64,000 bases of DNA from Phyto melanocephala. Its lineage: Eukaryota > Arthropoda > Insecta > Diptera > Rhinophoridae. The stretch lies in NCBI GenBank assembly GCA_941918925.1, contig OW799233.1, positions 77,999,797 to 78,063,796 on the forward strand, read 5' to 3'. The position numbers and the translations under genes were made by a program. Under the pieces are notes generated by a model. That model saw only the letters and a program-made list of their open reading frames with translations, had not been told where the DNA came from and searched no databases. Positions 11,618-23,215 of this stretch are shown here, piece after piece (within the stretch, counting starts at the first letter, position 1; each line of letters begins with the position of its first letter).

Positions 11618-13280
11618 TATACCCGCCACCAAAAAAATGGGGGGGGGGGTATATTTATTTTGTCATTCCGTTTGTAACACATCGAAATATCCATTTTAGA
11701 CCGCATAAAGTATATATATTCTGAATCGGGGTGTTTTGATTTTATGACGATCTAGCTACGTCCGTCCGTCTGTTGAAAGCACGATAGAGGTCGCACCGAA
11801 AAAGCTAGGGGGCTCAAATTTTGCCAGAATCTTTCCTATAGACAAGATTTGTTTGGTATTGAAAATGGGCTAAATCGGAATATTAGGAAGAGAGTTATAG
11901 CTCGTAAAGCAAGAGTAGGTCGAAAAAACCGTGTCCTTCGAACATCGAATAAAATTGAATTGTGTCCAAACGCATTAACGTAGAGTCATGAAACTTCGAA
12001 TATATATTTCCTGAGTACAAACAATATCTTTCCCCGAAAATTGCCTAAATCTATGTACGAAAATTTATACCGCACAGTATATTTTTCGGTATATTTAAAA
12101 ACAAAAACGTCATAAAAGCAACAAAATTGAAATTTTGCACACAAGGCTTTTTGGTCAAATTCTTTGTTCTAAAGGAAAATGAATGTGACACGCCCACTTT
12201 TACGCCCACCTCCCATATAACCTCAAATTCATATAATTTCTCTACGAATAAAGATTTTGGAATAATAAAGGACTATATTGAAACATCTAAGTTGTTGTCA
12301 TTAGCAAAAACAACTTTGACACGCAAAATAAAGGACTATATTGAAATATCTAAGTTTTATTTATTAGCAGAAACTTTACTGATATGCCTACTTTAACGCC
12401 CAATTTTCACGTTATCTACCGTTAATGAAATTTAAAAGCTCATAAAATCGACAAAATTAGAGGTATGATGATGAAATTTGCTACATATATCCTTCTAATC
12501 TAGCCAAAAAGTTTAGGTGACAGGCCCACTTTAACGCCTACCTCCCATATAACAGTTTATCTTAAATTCATGTAATATCTCTATTGACAAAGTTTTTGGC
12601 AAAATAAAGGACTATATTGAAATATCTAAGTTGTATTTATTAGCAGAAACTTTACTGACATGCCTACTTTAACGCCCACTTTTATTGAAAGACTAAATTA
12701 ACGAAAATATTTTACCAGCATATCGAAATTATAAAGGGTGGTTAAATTTTAAGGGCCGATGTTGATTTTAAATAAAACACAAATTATTTATAAAATTATT
12801 ATCATTTCTTTTTATAATGATTATATTTGCATGGTTCAATTATGTATTTAACAAAATATAGGCCAAATGGCCCCCCCAATCTCGGCGCCACACCTCTATC
12901 CGATGGTCCACATTTTCAATGACAATGTTGATGCTCAATTGTTGGGCACGACGATGAGTCGAGGTTGACTGCTCTTTTGCCAGACTATCGTGAAAAACAA
13001 GCAGTGGTTCCCATTCAACGAACTAAGAAGGCATTCACAGATTTTCTAACATTTTATACAGACCTGTTTTGCTGAAATTCAAATATTTTCAACAATTCTC
13101 TCGAATGTGGACGAATTTGAACGATTATGTTGACCAAAAGAATCACGAAGTGCACAAAATGCATTTTGATTTAAACGCCCATTTTCATAAAAATAATAAA
13201 TATTGTGCTTTAAATGTACACAAAATTGGTGGTGGGTATAAAGATTCGGCACAGCCGAATATAGTGCTCTTACTTGTTTT
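11618..13280 (-). mobile_element. DINE-like element, family 2, with nested mariner derivative
   Basis: The reverse-orientation 3' end TACCCGCCACCAAAAAAATG is at 11618 and the 5' hairpin GATTCGGCACAGCCGAATA is at about 13244, ending in TTACTTGTTTT. Internal blocks match 30702-32574. The nested element 12734-13192 sits after the CAGCATATCGAAATTATA block, exactly as in the other family-2 copies. Confidence 0.75.
12734..13192 (-). mobile_element. Mariner-type deletion derivative (one end lost)
   Basis: The TIR AAGGGTGGTTAAATTTTAAG is at 12734 after TA. The body resembles 31812-32428, with the transposase N-terminus (CALRDSFGQHNRSNSST on the minus strand at about 13110-13190). The other TIR is missing and the sequence passes straight into DINE DNA near 13193. 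Confidence 0.65.
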
Positions 13281-14255
13281 ATTTTCATGTTTAAATTTTT
13301 TGCTCACTTAAATTTGAAAGTTAATAAGCGAAAACCAAATCTAAATCTGTGTAAATCTGAATATCTTAAATAAATAAATGCTTGTTGTTTTGGTATTATT
13401 TTGTTTAATGTAAGTTTTTCAGTGTTTTTAACAATCCACAATTATTATGGTGAAGCCTAGTTTACAAACAATTATTTTTTTATAAACCTACTGTGGTATA
13501 ATAATATTTTAAAGCCTTTAAAATAAAAATAAAAAATTAAAAAAACATATTTTATATTACTTCCCATAAAATTGAATTTTCAACAAATTTCAAATGGCCC
13601 CATTGTGCGCCGCCGCACTTCATGCGTTTTGATATTTTTTGTGTTTTTTTGTTAAAGCATTATTTATGTCAAATATAAAAAATAATTGTTTTGTTTCGTT
13701 GACACAGGGGATCAAGTTTCAATACACTCACACTTTTTTACTTATACACTCATACTTTTAGAACTTGATGCGAACTTGTCTTTGGAAATTTCCTTTCCAC
13801 CAAATGTTTCAATTTACAGTCAAGAAAACAACTGAGTGCAATTGTTGTGACGAAGTTTTGTTTTTTTTTTTTTTGGCAAATATTCTGCCGCAATTTAAAT
13901 TAAATATAATTAATAAGTTGTTTTCTTGACAAAGACATTTTGAATAATAGAATTGCTTTAAAATTGCGTGCAGCCTACGTCACAACAGTTAATTTAAATT
14001 AATTTTGACAAGTAGTATGTGTGAAAAACTTTAACGTGTGGCTGCAATATAAGCTATCATTAATTGGGACTTTAAAAAATTAGGTTAAACGTTTTTATAT
14101 CGCAATGGCCAGTATTGTTCGTAATTAGATTTTCAAAATATGGGCCATTATTTATTATAGACAAAGTCGATTTTTATAATTAATTAATCTGTTTTCATAT
14201 CTAGATAGTCTATAAAAAAGATCGATTAATTTGTTTCTGCAATCTTTTATTTTAG
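13281..14255. other. AT-rich DNA upstream of the bili exons; small inverted repeat
   Basis: No exon recognised. The 15-mer GTCAAGAAAACAACT near 13819 recurs inverted near 13919 (AGTTGTTTTCTTGAC), suggesting a short MITE of about 115 bp or more, with ends not resolved. The stretch before 14256 ends in the pyrimidine-rich acceptor TTTCTGCAATCTTTTATTTTAG-type context of the next exon. Confidence 0.4.
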
Positions 14256-14354
14256 ACACTACTTTTGGGATTACGATACGAAGATCTTTCTTGGGATTTT
14301 GCAAAGCCCAGTGCCACTGACGATCCAGAATGTCTAACATGTATATTTTTGCAG
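14256..14354 (+). CDS. bili: FRMD8/bili, third-from-last exon (FERM F3 lobe)
   Basis: A 33-codon exon between acceptor CTTTTATTTTAG and donor CAG/GTACAT. It encodes LLLGLRYEDLSWDFAKPS followed by CIFLQ. Human FRMD8 has 'LLGLRFQELSWD' at the same place in the F3 (PH/PTB-like) lobe of its FERM domain. FRMD8 is a cytoplasmic adaptor that stabilises iRhom/ADAM17 sheddase complexes; the Drosophila orthologue Bili binds the Arrow/LRP6 co-receptor and restrains Wingless signalling. The exon is in phase 0 with the next one across a 53-nt intron. Upstream exons were not found, so they lie left of the window or behind a large transposon-filled intron. The identification is from recalled family sequence, with order and phase agreeing. 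Confidence 0.8.
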
Positions 14355-14407
14355 GTACATACTACGCTTTAATAATAAAAGTTAAAAATTACAATTTTTA
14401 CTTTCAG

Positions 14408-14558
14408 TTTGATGCTTTGGAAAACGGGATTCAAATAACAAAGTTAATGCAAGTATTTTCTAAGCAAGCGCCAATGATTGATGCCTTAATATCCCACTTT
14501 GCAGAAAATATGAGAAAAAGGAAACTTGAGGGTAGTTCATCAGATCAGTTTCATGACG
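14408..14558 (+). CDS. bili: FRMD8/bili, penultimate exon (end of FERM F3 lobe)
   Basis: Starts after TTTACTTTCAG and ends before GTTAGT: 50 codons plus one base. It encodes ITKLMQVFSKQAPMIDALI and then the basic NMRKRKLEG segment. It corresponds to the last beta strand and the C-terminal helix of the F3 lobe (human FRMD8 has 'VNKLLKIYSKQAELM' there). The donor leaves phase 1. The acceptor that fits in frame and by homology is at 35420, which makes a 20,861-bp intron. A nearby acceptor at 14670 would also keep an open frame (see findings). Confidence 0.8.
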
Positions 14559-14764
14559 GTTAGTAATATATTATAAACATTGAGCTACAAAACATTAACA
14601 TTTGATTTATAATAAGAAAGATAACAAAAAAATTTCAAAGAATTACTATTAAATTATTACAATATTTAGGAACCCAAACCGTTTTGCAGACTCCAACAAA
14701 GATTATGCATTATATTTATCATGAGATAGATTTAACGTACGATCCTCATCACTTCCAGTTCTAA

Positions 14765-15419
14765 ATAGGAAGTTTTTATCAAAAGTAGCTTGTACTATGT
14801 TTAACCAATAGCGATTGAAGTTTTTTAGGAATGACACCAAATTATTTTTCTTGTACGTCCCACGTCCCATGATCCGATCTTATTGATTTGTCGCCCGAAA
14901 AAGTAAACGGATATCGCAGTTAATTCATTAGAATTTTAAGTTTATAACAATTATAGTTCTGCTTATACATATGTCATTAAATCTATTTTCTTTGTACGGG
15001 AAGTGCCACGCCCCTCATTCGAAACTGTCCAATTTTTTTGTAAATGAATAACCCATTAATAACGTTAACATTTATAGTTCCTGAAATATGTTATAAAATG
15101 AGGTTATTTTCGTATAAGAGGTGTCACTTCCTTTACTCCGATCGCTTGAAGATCATAGATGTAAATCTTTTCTAGACATGTCATTAAATATACAGAAGGT
15201 GTAACTCCCAGTATTTTTTTGCAGTTCATTTTCAACTTAATTTTGCAATATAAAAAAATAGATAATTCGGTCCAGCCGTTCTCCGATCTCCGATTCTTTC
15301 TTATTTTAGGTTTTGACAAACATTGTTTTCTTTCAATCTGTTCTGTCGCTCTTAAATAATGTGATTACAAATGAACGACATTTGATTTTTGTTTATATAG
15401 AAAAGAGATTGTGGCTAAA
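14765..15419. other. Start of the giant bili intron, no element assigned
   Basis: Moderately AT-rich. GAAGTGCCACGCCCCTCATT near 15000 recalls DINE-type phrases but is too eroded to assign. No gene seen. Confidence 0.3.
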
Positions 15420-15568
15420 CGACATTACATTTTAGTATAAAAAGATTATTCCATAGCGATTACTGTTAATAACAAAATAATAAATTTTGTGCTATAAAAG
15501 TATGAACATCAAATTGGTGGTGGGTATAAAAGATTCGGCACAGCCGAATATAGTGCTCTTACTTGTTT
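15420..15568 (-). mobile_element. DINE-like family 2, 5' terminal fragment
   Basis: Contains GATTATTCCATAGCGATTAC, then GGTGGTGGGTATAAAAGATT and the hairpin TTCGGCACAGCCGAATATAG ending ACTTGTTT. It is the 5' terminus only. Confidence 0.65.
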
Positions 15569-15702
15569 ACACTTAATCAGTGTGTTTTCATTATCTGTTA
15601 TGGTCTATTAATATTTATTTATATTAAGTTAAAGATATTGTTTAAAACAACGGCTTGGAGAAGTTTTCTACTTATCTGTCGTGTTATAAGTCTATATTTA
15701 TT

Positions 15703-16500
15703 TATATCCCTCACCTGTGGTGTGACCAAGGATCTACATAGCTTCTTCATTATGTTTGTAACTTCTACAATATTCATTTCCGACCCCATAAAGTATATAT
15801 TTACTACAAGCTCAGTTGAATAAAGGTGTCAATTGAGCAATGTCAGTCTCACCGTCTGTTACTTGAAATCATCTTTTATAAGCAATCATTATCTATTAGA
15901 AATATTCGGGAATAAATTGCTTTTGAAATCCAGCACAATAGCCCTCAAACTTTCTGACATACATATGTATAAGCAAATAAGCACGTCTGCCTTTTTTCCA
16001 TGTTTTTACAATAATGTATTTACAAAAATTAACATCTATTAAGTTAGGGATAGCATAATATATACACACCTTAATTGCTAATGATAGATATCTATAGATA
16101 TTTGTAAAAAATTTTGGACGTTTTGGGCATTAATCGGTAAAGTTTTATACAAAAATTTTTTGGAAATACATACATATTTATATTCCCAAAATTCACAACA
16201 GAAAATCGATTTTTTTTCTGGCTTCTAGACAACCGGGAGAGTCAATACAGGTATCAAATTTAATTACTTGACTATCGAAATAGAAAACACTATAAAAAAT
16301 TATAATCAATGTTTCTCGCCACTATAAAATGGCAGAAAATAAATTTATATGTAAATAAAATCTGGTGTTTCAAAGTAGAAGTTCTTGAACCCCCTCAATA
16401 TTAGTATCAAATGAAAGGACTTGACCAGTAGAATGCAAAAAATTATTGAAAAAGTGAAAAATCGACAACGGCGTCTAAAACAAATATTTCATATTCTCAA
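15703..16500 (-). mobile_element. DINE-like element, family 3 (degenerate)
   Basis: Begins with the inverted 3' end CCCTCACCTGTGGTGTGACC, then TTCCGACCCCATAAAGTATA. It continues with a body shared with 26861-27823 and 36507-37500 (CTAGACAACCGGGAGAGTCA, GCCACTATAAAATGGCAG). No 5' hairpin seen. Confidence 0.6.
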
Positions 16501-16639
16501 TACGATAAAAGAATGAATTTGAATATAAAGAAAATGTTATTTGATAAGAATGAAAAAGACAAACTTAATAATGAATGCTTTGCTTCCCTAATTCTAATTT
16601 AATTAAATTTAAACTAAATAGTAGTTTAGTGAATAGCTT

Positions 16640-17009
16640 TTTAGTACCCTTTTGGCAACAGGTGGTGATAATTAGCCACCATAATATTGGCAGGATTGTT
16701 TGTTCAGTGTCATCAATGGAAAGCAACTATAAACTATGTAAGAATAGTTTTCATCCAATATACCGATGCCAGTGTTTTCCACTATTACCACCATTGGAAT
16801 GTCTCAGTTTTGTCCAGAAGCAAAAATGATGTGTCGACTATTTAAAACAGATCATTCAGACAAAAAATGTATGTATATCGAGGTCATATACGAAATGCAA
16901 TAAACAACATAACAAATGTTGTTCACTTTAAGAATAACCAAAAAGTGGTAAAATCTCTCAATTACTATCATCAGCTGCAGCCACACCATATACAAAGGAC
17001 GAACATATA
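16640..17009 (+). other. Possible upstream part of the BEL/Pao remnant
   Basis: Less AT-rich DNA that ends exactly at the TA target of the Tc1 element, with BEL coding sequence resuming on the other side. No BEL domain could be read with confidence here, so the assignment rests on position. Confidence 0.3.
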
Positions 17010-18619
17010 CAAATATGGACAGAAAAATAGGTGTAACCCTTTTTTTTATTTTAAGTGTGTGGTTTTCACATTTAAAAAAATTTTTTATTCAAATTCTTCA
17101 TTAATTCATAAAGTAGCATACTTCTAATATTTAGAAATTAGTTGAAAATAATAATATAACTAAAAAACAACTTCGAATGAAGATATCTTATGAAATTCAT
17201 TGATTTTTATGTGGACAGTAAAATAGGTGTACATGAAAAAACCTTAAAATTACATAACAATTTGTACATAAAAGTAGATGGTTTTAATAAATATCAAATT
17301 TGGCGGTTAGTATTCACTATATCCACCATGATTTTAAAGAACAGCTTCAATTATTCTAGGCATCGATGAAATTAACTTTCGACAGGTCTCTATCGGGATA
17401 TTACACAATACATTTTTCATATTTTGACATAATTCATTTTTATTTCTGCTGGGAAGCGTAGAAACTTTTCGTATGAGCTCACCCCAAAGGTTTTCAATAG
17501 GGTTGAGATCTGGGGACTGACTTGGCCGCTCCACAACGTTCAGTTTCTTGTCCCGAAACCGTTCACTCAATAGTTTTGACGAGTGTTTCTGGTCATTATC
17601 CTGTTTAAATCTCCATAACAGTGGCACATTTTCCTCAGCATATGGTAAAAGAACTCTTACTATCAAATTCTTTTACGTAAATCTGTCCATGATGTTTTCA
17701 ATAAGTTATATCGGACCTAGTCTCTTCCAGGAAAAACACCCCCCCCCCCCATACCATGACATTTCCTCCTCCATGTTTAACTGTCCTTTTGGTAAATCTA
17801 ATATGAAAAATTTCTTTCTGCATCATTACCAAACAAATTAATTTTAGTTTCATTGTTCCAAAGGATATTCCGGCACTTTTTCACACCTTTAGGCCCGCAC
17901 CAAGTTTTATGAGTCAAAACAAATTTCACCCTCTTCTTTAAATTTGATAGTCTGAGCAGAGGATCCTTTCTAGCTATTCTGCCTGTTAGATTTGCATATA
18001 CCAATCTTCGGCGAACCGTTCAGGATGATACAACGTCACCAATTTCATTTGCAATTGTTCTAGAGGATTTGGCTAAAGTTATTATACGACTATCAGTAAC
18101 CGGTGTGGTTTTTTTACAGTGCCGCGTCTTTCAATTTTTTTTTTGTTTTAAAACATTTGTAATGAAGTTCTCAGACCGACCTAACGTTTCAGCAATAAAT
18201 TTGTAGGTTTTTCCTTGATTTCGGAGCTGATGATCTATGAGTCTTTCCTCTTTACTGTAATGACGTTCACGACCAATCTATTATCGTTGTAAATTTAATT
18301 TATATTAACGTTTGTTTAAAATTAAAATGGTTTCATCTAAACACTTAATTTTTTTTTAAATATCACGAAAAACTTGAGGTTTCACAACTTAAAACAAAAC
18401 GCACCTATTTCACTGTCCACCGTCGAAGAGCAAATAAATCAAAAACACTCTCTACATCTTTTATTACAAGCATTTTGATATGTGGGATTCAACGTTTTCT
18501 TTTTAAAACAGTGATGCGGGATGTACAAAATCATATTTTTTTTGTGGGAGTTATATTTTAGAATTTCTGTTAAATTAAAAAAATTACAAAACTTACACCT
18601 ATTTTTCTGTCCACATGTG
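17010..18619 (-). mobile_element. Tc1-family transposon with IR/DR ends
   Basis: Outer termini CAAATATGGACAGAAAAATA (17010) and the complement of CACATGTGGACAGAAAAATA (ending 18619) are flanked by TA. Inner repeats GTGGACAGTAAAATAGGTGT (17211) and its degenerate inverse (18402-18420) lie about 200 bp inside each end. This is the IR/DR arrangement of some Tc1-like elements, in which each end has two transposase sites. Size 1,610 bp. The transposase on the minus strand is broken. Confidence 0.85.
17334..18290 (-). pseudogene. Tc1-like DDE transposase, inactivated
   Basis: Minus-strand blocks in order. An N-terminal paired-type helix-turn-helix region lies at about 18290-18010. The block at 18004-17798 contains RRxVKFVLTHKTW-like sequence and WNNETKINLFG, where the first catalytic Asp of 'FSDETKxNLFG' has become Asn. 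The block at 17666-17334 contains QDNDQKHSSK (second Asp) and SPDLNPIENLWGEL (the Glu of a DD34E triad). Stops and frameshifts separate the blocks. Both the lost Asp and the broken frame mean it is dead. Confidence 0.85.
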
Positions 18620-18621
18620 TA

Positions 18622-19560
18622 TATGGGTCTTATGGAAATGCTGTGCGTTACCCACTTGACTCGCAATTTCTCAAAGAGAATTTCTACGTGGATGATGGCT
18701 AAGGCTGATTCGAAAGATTAGTGACTGCAATAAATCTGCAAGATCAACTTAAACAGATCATGACGAAAATCAATTTTATTTTACATGGAGTGGATATCCC
18801 TTATAAACACCTGTCTTTCCAAAGATGAACATGCATGAAAGTTAAGGTCACATCAGATTTGGCAAAATTTTGCGACCGACTTTAAATCCTTTGCCCCATC
18901 GGAGTAAAAGCCAAAATATTTATACAAGAACTATGGGAATCAATCGTTGCTAAATCACTGTGTACTTGCTAAATCACTGGACTTCAGTTTGAACCAAATT
19001 GTGTGCATAAAAAACATAAGGATGGAGTTCAAAAATCCTTGCTGCATATTTTCACAGATGTATTCAAAAAAGGCGTACGGAGCAGCAGCTTATATCAGAT
19101 CATTATTCAAGTGCTGTACCATAATGACACGCCTCTATTTAGCCATACTGAGAAGCACCACTCAAAAGACAAACAATTCCGCGTTTAGAGCTATGTGCGT
19201 CAGTACTTGGAATGCAACAAGCCACAAAAAATTATAATATCTTACCTTTAATTAACAAGCACAGTCAGAATTGTACTGCCTTGGATAAATTCGTCATTAA
19301 TTCAACACATTAGAATCCAATCAAGTTTAAATAATACAGGAAGCAGCAAAGGTAGAAAAATTTCGCCATGTAAGCACAAAATGCAATCCAGCAGATATAT
19401 TATCTCGTCGTTTGTCGCCAACTTCCTTTAAAAATGTACTCTTGGTTTTTTTTTGGACCACTTCTTTACAATGCAAGGAATAAGTTTGACCACCAAAATT
19501 AAATCTAAACCTTGTCAATTCATCAAATCTTGAAAAAAAGGAAATCTTAAGATTCACTAA
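18622..19560 (+). pseudogene. BEL/Pao LTR-retrotransposon pol remnant
   Basis: Fragments in BEL order, in several frames. NFYVDD at 18679-18696 is the reverse transcriptase active-site box. AKIFIQELWES is at about 18910-18945, from the conserved post-RT 'KIxxQxLW' region. KAYGAAAYIR at 19070-19099 is the RNase H region. RHVSTKCNPADILSRR at 19364-19411 is the 'NPADxxSRG' motif upstream of integrase. The Tc1 element (17010-18619) lies directly upstream and probably split the copy. Integrase and LTRs are not seen here; a separate integrase fragment is at 27960-28430. Confidence 0.8.
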
Positions 19561-20012
19561 TAGCTACAACAGAAGAACCTAAATTTGTTTACACCATCAA
19601 TCATAAAAATTCATTTTACCGATAAAGCGTATATGGGGTATATTTTGCGCTTTACACCTCACACTGGCTATAAAAGAGCTCATCAAAAATTATTAAAGAA
19701 GGTGTTATTAGTACAAGCGTTTCTTTCAATCGTCGCACAGTGGGTTCGTTAATACCCAAAGTGGCGATTAATTCATAGAAGCCGTAGTTTTAAAATATTT
19801 TATTTTTTTTATTGATGAGTTATTATAAGCACATAAAAACACAGCATTTTTGAAAAAAAAAGTTAACATTTTTTTTTTAACCACCCGTTAAGCGCATTAT
19901 TGTTTTTTTTTGAAAAAAAGACCTTAGTTCACAATTTATGCTGTAACTCTGGAATGAAAAACGATAATTTAATGAATAAAACTGAAAATTACAGCATTGT
20001 TAATGTGTTATT
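19561..20012. other. AT-rich intron sequence, no gene seen
   Basis: Contains TTTTTTTAACCACCCGTTAA near 19870, vaguely like the mariner TIR of 6084 but not assignable. Otherwise featureless. Confidence 0.35.
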
Positions 20013-20750
20013 AAAACAAGTAAGAGCGCTATATTCGGCCGTGCCGAATCTTATATACCCTTCACAACGTGTAGTCATGCAATAACAGTAGTTTGTGTTA
20101 CTATTCATCCCATATGAAATACGTATATACATATAAAAACATATATATATAAAAACATCCCATTGTAAAATTATAAATTTACGTATATATGTTAAACAAA
20201 AACAAAAAAAAAATTAAAAAAAAAAAATTAAAAAAAAAATAATAAAAATATAAATAATATATTAAATAAAAAATTAAAAAAGAAATAAAAAAAAAATTAA
20301 AAAAAAAATTAAAAAAAAAATTTTTTGGCTCAGCTGGGATTTGATGCCACGTTTTCTCTAACCAGTATACACGTTTGTATGTATTTATGTTGCTGTTGTA
20401 ATGTTGTTTTTGTGAAAAAAAATCGAGGTGGTCGTGGGTTTTTGCTCATATCTCAGTTGTTTATGTACCGATGTTTCTGATTTTCAATACCAATCTACTC
20501 CCGAATATTTCTGATATTTTAATACCCTACCCGGGTCCAACATATGTCGGGGGGCTTCAAAAAGTTGATTTCAAAATACACACGGACAGACGGTCAGACG
20601 GACAGACTGACAGAGCTTAATCGACTCCCCTATTCATAAGCTTTCAGAAAATATATACTTTATGGGGTCGGAAATGAAAATTGTAGAAATTTCACACGGA
20701 ATGACAAACCTATATACATATACCCTTTTTCACTGTGTGAAGGGTATAAA
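20013..20750 (+). mobile_element. DINE-like element, family 1, copy D
   Basis: Complete: AACAAGTAAGAGCGCTATAT with hairpin, A-rich tract, GGCTCAGCTGGGATTTGATG, ACGGACAGACTGACAGAGCT and 3' CACTGTGTGAAGGGTATAAA. Same subtype as copies B and E. Confidence 0.75.
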
Positions 20751-21040
20751 AATAAAATAATAAACATATTATTTGTATTTATATTAGTATAAATTTAAAC
20801 TAAAATTCAACTTTTGTTTTTTTTTTAAATTTTAGAAAAGTAAAAATTTTTTTTTAAAAATTTACAAAAGAGAATATTATAATTTTTTAGTAATGAATAA
20901 TCATAAATACATAAAAACACAGCTTTAAAAAAATGGAAGAAAAAATTTTTTTAACCTCTAAGGCGTTTTTTGTTTTTCGGAAAAAACATGATCCACAATT
21001 TTCGCTGTAACTTTGAAATCAAAATAAATTTAAAGAATAA

Positions 21041-21157
21041 GTGCCGTATTCATAAAAAATATTTTAGGTTTATTGAAGGCTTATGTGACAAATTTCTCTA
21101 CAACATCGGTCAAACAAGACTTTAATAATCCTAAAATATTTTTTATGACTACGGCCC
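21041..21157 (-). mobile_element. 117-bp PIF/Harbinger-like MITE, second copy
   Basis: Same family and exactly the same length as 3003-3119 but inverted (internal CTACAACATCGGTCAAACAA against its complement there). TAA is duplicated at 21038-21040 and 21158-21160. Both targets fit TWA. Confidence 0.8.
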
Positions 21158-21533
21158 TAAGTTAATAATATGTATTCCTATTGTTATCCATTAAAAATTA
21201 ATCTGAAAATATAAAAAATTGAAAACTTTTTGGGGAATCTATGTTTTCGTTTTACATTATAAACGAGATAGAAGCATCTAACCATTCCTTATTTAAGCTC
21301 AAAAAGCGTTTATGATTATGATGACTTTTATTATGTCGTGTCCTTAAGTCGACAATAAAGTTCTTAAATCTTTGGTCAAAATCTTTAATATTAGAGGGGT
21401 TTATACGTTTAATGAGTTTTATTCTAAAAACACTAATTTCTCCATTCATTTACTTCGGTGAAAGTTTTATTCGATAACCCCTTTACCAAATACCGAATAC
21501 CTAATTTTATCCAAAATACATTAAACACATTAA

Positions 21534-21751
21534 GGGCCATTATTACAACTTGCCGTTAGATAAAGGCAGGATTTTGTCGGGCCAATAAATGACTTTGTAT
21601 AATAAAGCCTTCATTTATTATCTTTTTATCCATTAAATATTACCATTATTAATAATAATAACAGTAAAAAATTAAAATTTAATAATGCAAAGTTATTTAT
21701 CGGGAGCAAGAAATCCTACCTTTAACTAACGGCAAGTTGTAATAATGGCTC
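21534..21751. mobile_element. 218-bp MITE with 41-bp TIRs and TAA duplication
   Basis: GGGCCATTATTACAACTTGC at 21534 is inverted at the right end (ending GGCTC at 21751). The near-perfect arms run inward to AAAGGCAGGATTT. TAA flanks both sides (21531-21533 and 21752-21754). It resembles PIF/Harbinger MITEs in target, but its termini differ from the 117-bp family after GGGCC. Confidence 0.75.
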
Positions 21752-21754
21752 TAA

Positions 21755-22425
21755 AACCACTTTACATTTTGAACAACAAAATATATAACAGATATTAAGC
21801 GTTATCATAGAGACGAGAATAAATTAATAAAGGTGTGTAACTTTAATTTTAAAACTTGTTTGTTTTATTTATTATTAAATAAAATTAATATAACATAAGG
21901 TATATGGTAATAATAGCTTTTGGTTAAGAAAAGTACGTGAGAGTAAGTTCGTGAGTGTGAGTAAACCATTTGTGATCGTGATTAAATTAAAATTTAATCA
22001 CTTTATCTAGCTAAAAGTATTAAAAAGATGTTTACTTCCTGTAAATTGTGCGTGATACAATTTTTTGTACGCGAGCTCAAGTGACCGAAATCACTCACGC
22101 ACTTATCTCTAAAAAATAAAATTAATCAACAAAAACAATAAAATAAAACAAAAAAATAAAAAGAATGACAATATTAAAACACATTTACTGGTCTTGTTCA
22201 ATAAATCACAACCAGAGTTTTTACACAAAAATGAAAATAAAAAAAGGGCCGGGCATTGTCCGGATTTTTTTTTATATAAGCTGATACCCTATACTTTTCT
22301 TAAATCCATAAAACTAATTTCAACTCTTTCTAACTTAATACTTGTGGCCCATTGATCTTTTTTAAAAAAATTATTAAAAATATTTACACATAATTTTTAT
22401 GAAAAAAAAAAAAATAAAAATATTT
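21755..22425. other. AT-rich intron sequence, no gene seen
   Basis: Contains a weak imperfect repeat of GTGAGTGTGAGTAAACC-type sequence around 21950 and otherwise AT-rich DNA. No ORF with domain similarity. Confidence 0.35.
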
Positions 22426-22945
22426 ACTATATGGGCTAATCCTGCGTTACGGACGTTACATTCGCACGCAAATTTGCTTCTTAAGATTGGCACAGCTGGC
22501 GTTCACGTTGGAATATTTTCATGAAATTTTTTTTTAAAATGCAGTTCTTTGGGAGTACTTTAAAACTGGTTTTAAACTTAAAGGTTAACTGTTTTTGAGA
22601 AAATGTTATGCTATCTTAAAGTTCCGTTACGGACGTAACGTGCATTTGCACATTTTTTAGCTAATTTTGCATAATAAACAAAAAAAAAAATCCATATACA
22701 AAAAATGAAATATATGACGATATCAATCCTGCTTAGAAAAGAAGTCTAAGTAGACCCGTTAAAAAACAAATCTTAATTTTTGTCTGTTACGGACGTTACG
22801 GACGTTACACTTTTTCCATTATATTCCATATTGTGTATATAAAAAACATTCATGTATTAAAAAATCTTTTCAACCTTGTAAATATTAATTTATTAGTTAC
22901 AAAAAAAATTTAGAATATTTCACTACTCTTATATTAGCTTATATT

Positions 22946-23172
22946 AGAGTGCCCCTGTGGACTAGTCAGTAAAGGTTAAGTCAGTTGTTCGGGGGTTGCG
23001 GGTTCGATTCCCGCCGGAGACTCTGGAATTGTCTACTTCTCTTTCTCTTATATCCTAAATATTTCTATTCTTATTCTATTCTTCTCTCTATTAAGGCGTC
23101 ACAATGGACCGTAATGGTCTCCGAGTGAAGGTGTGAGGGTAACTTTGCACCAGCCTTACCTACCTACCTACC
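22946..23172 (+). mobile_element. tRNA-derived SINE with (CCTA)n tail
   Basis: Has a pol III A-box-like TGGACTAGTCAGT and a B box GGTTCGATTCC, a tRNA-unrelated body and a TACCTACCTACC tail. It is flanked by a perfect 16-bp duplication (22930-22945 and 23173-23188), as made by LINE-type target-primed reverse transcription. A second copy is at 24938-25100. Confidence 0.85.
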
Positions 23173-23215
23173 TATATTAGCTTATATTCATTTATTTCTT
23201 TGTTTATTTAACTGT

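Noticed and set aside
13069..13311. 80-codon + frame and its 69-codon antisense partner
   Set aside because: The antisense frame is the mariner-derivative N-terminus; the + frame is its shadow running into DINE sequence.
17548..17841. 97-codon + strand frame
   Set aside because: Antisense to the Tc1 transposase remnant.
22946..23050. A tRNA gene (A and B boxes)
   Set aside because: The acceptor stem does not close, a tRNA-unrelated body and CCTA tail follow, and a 16-bp duplication surrounds it; it is a SINE.
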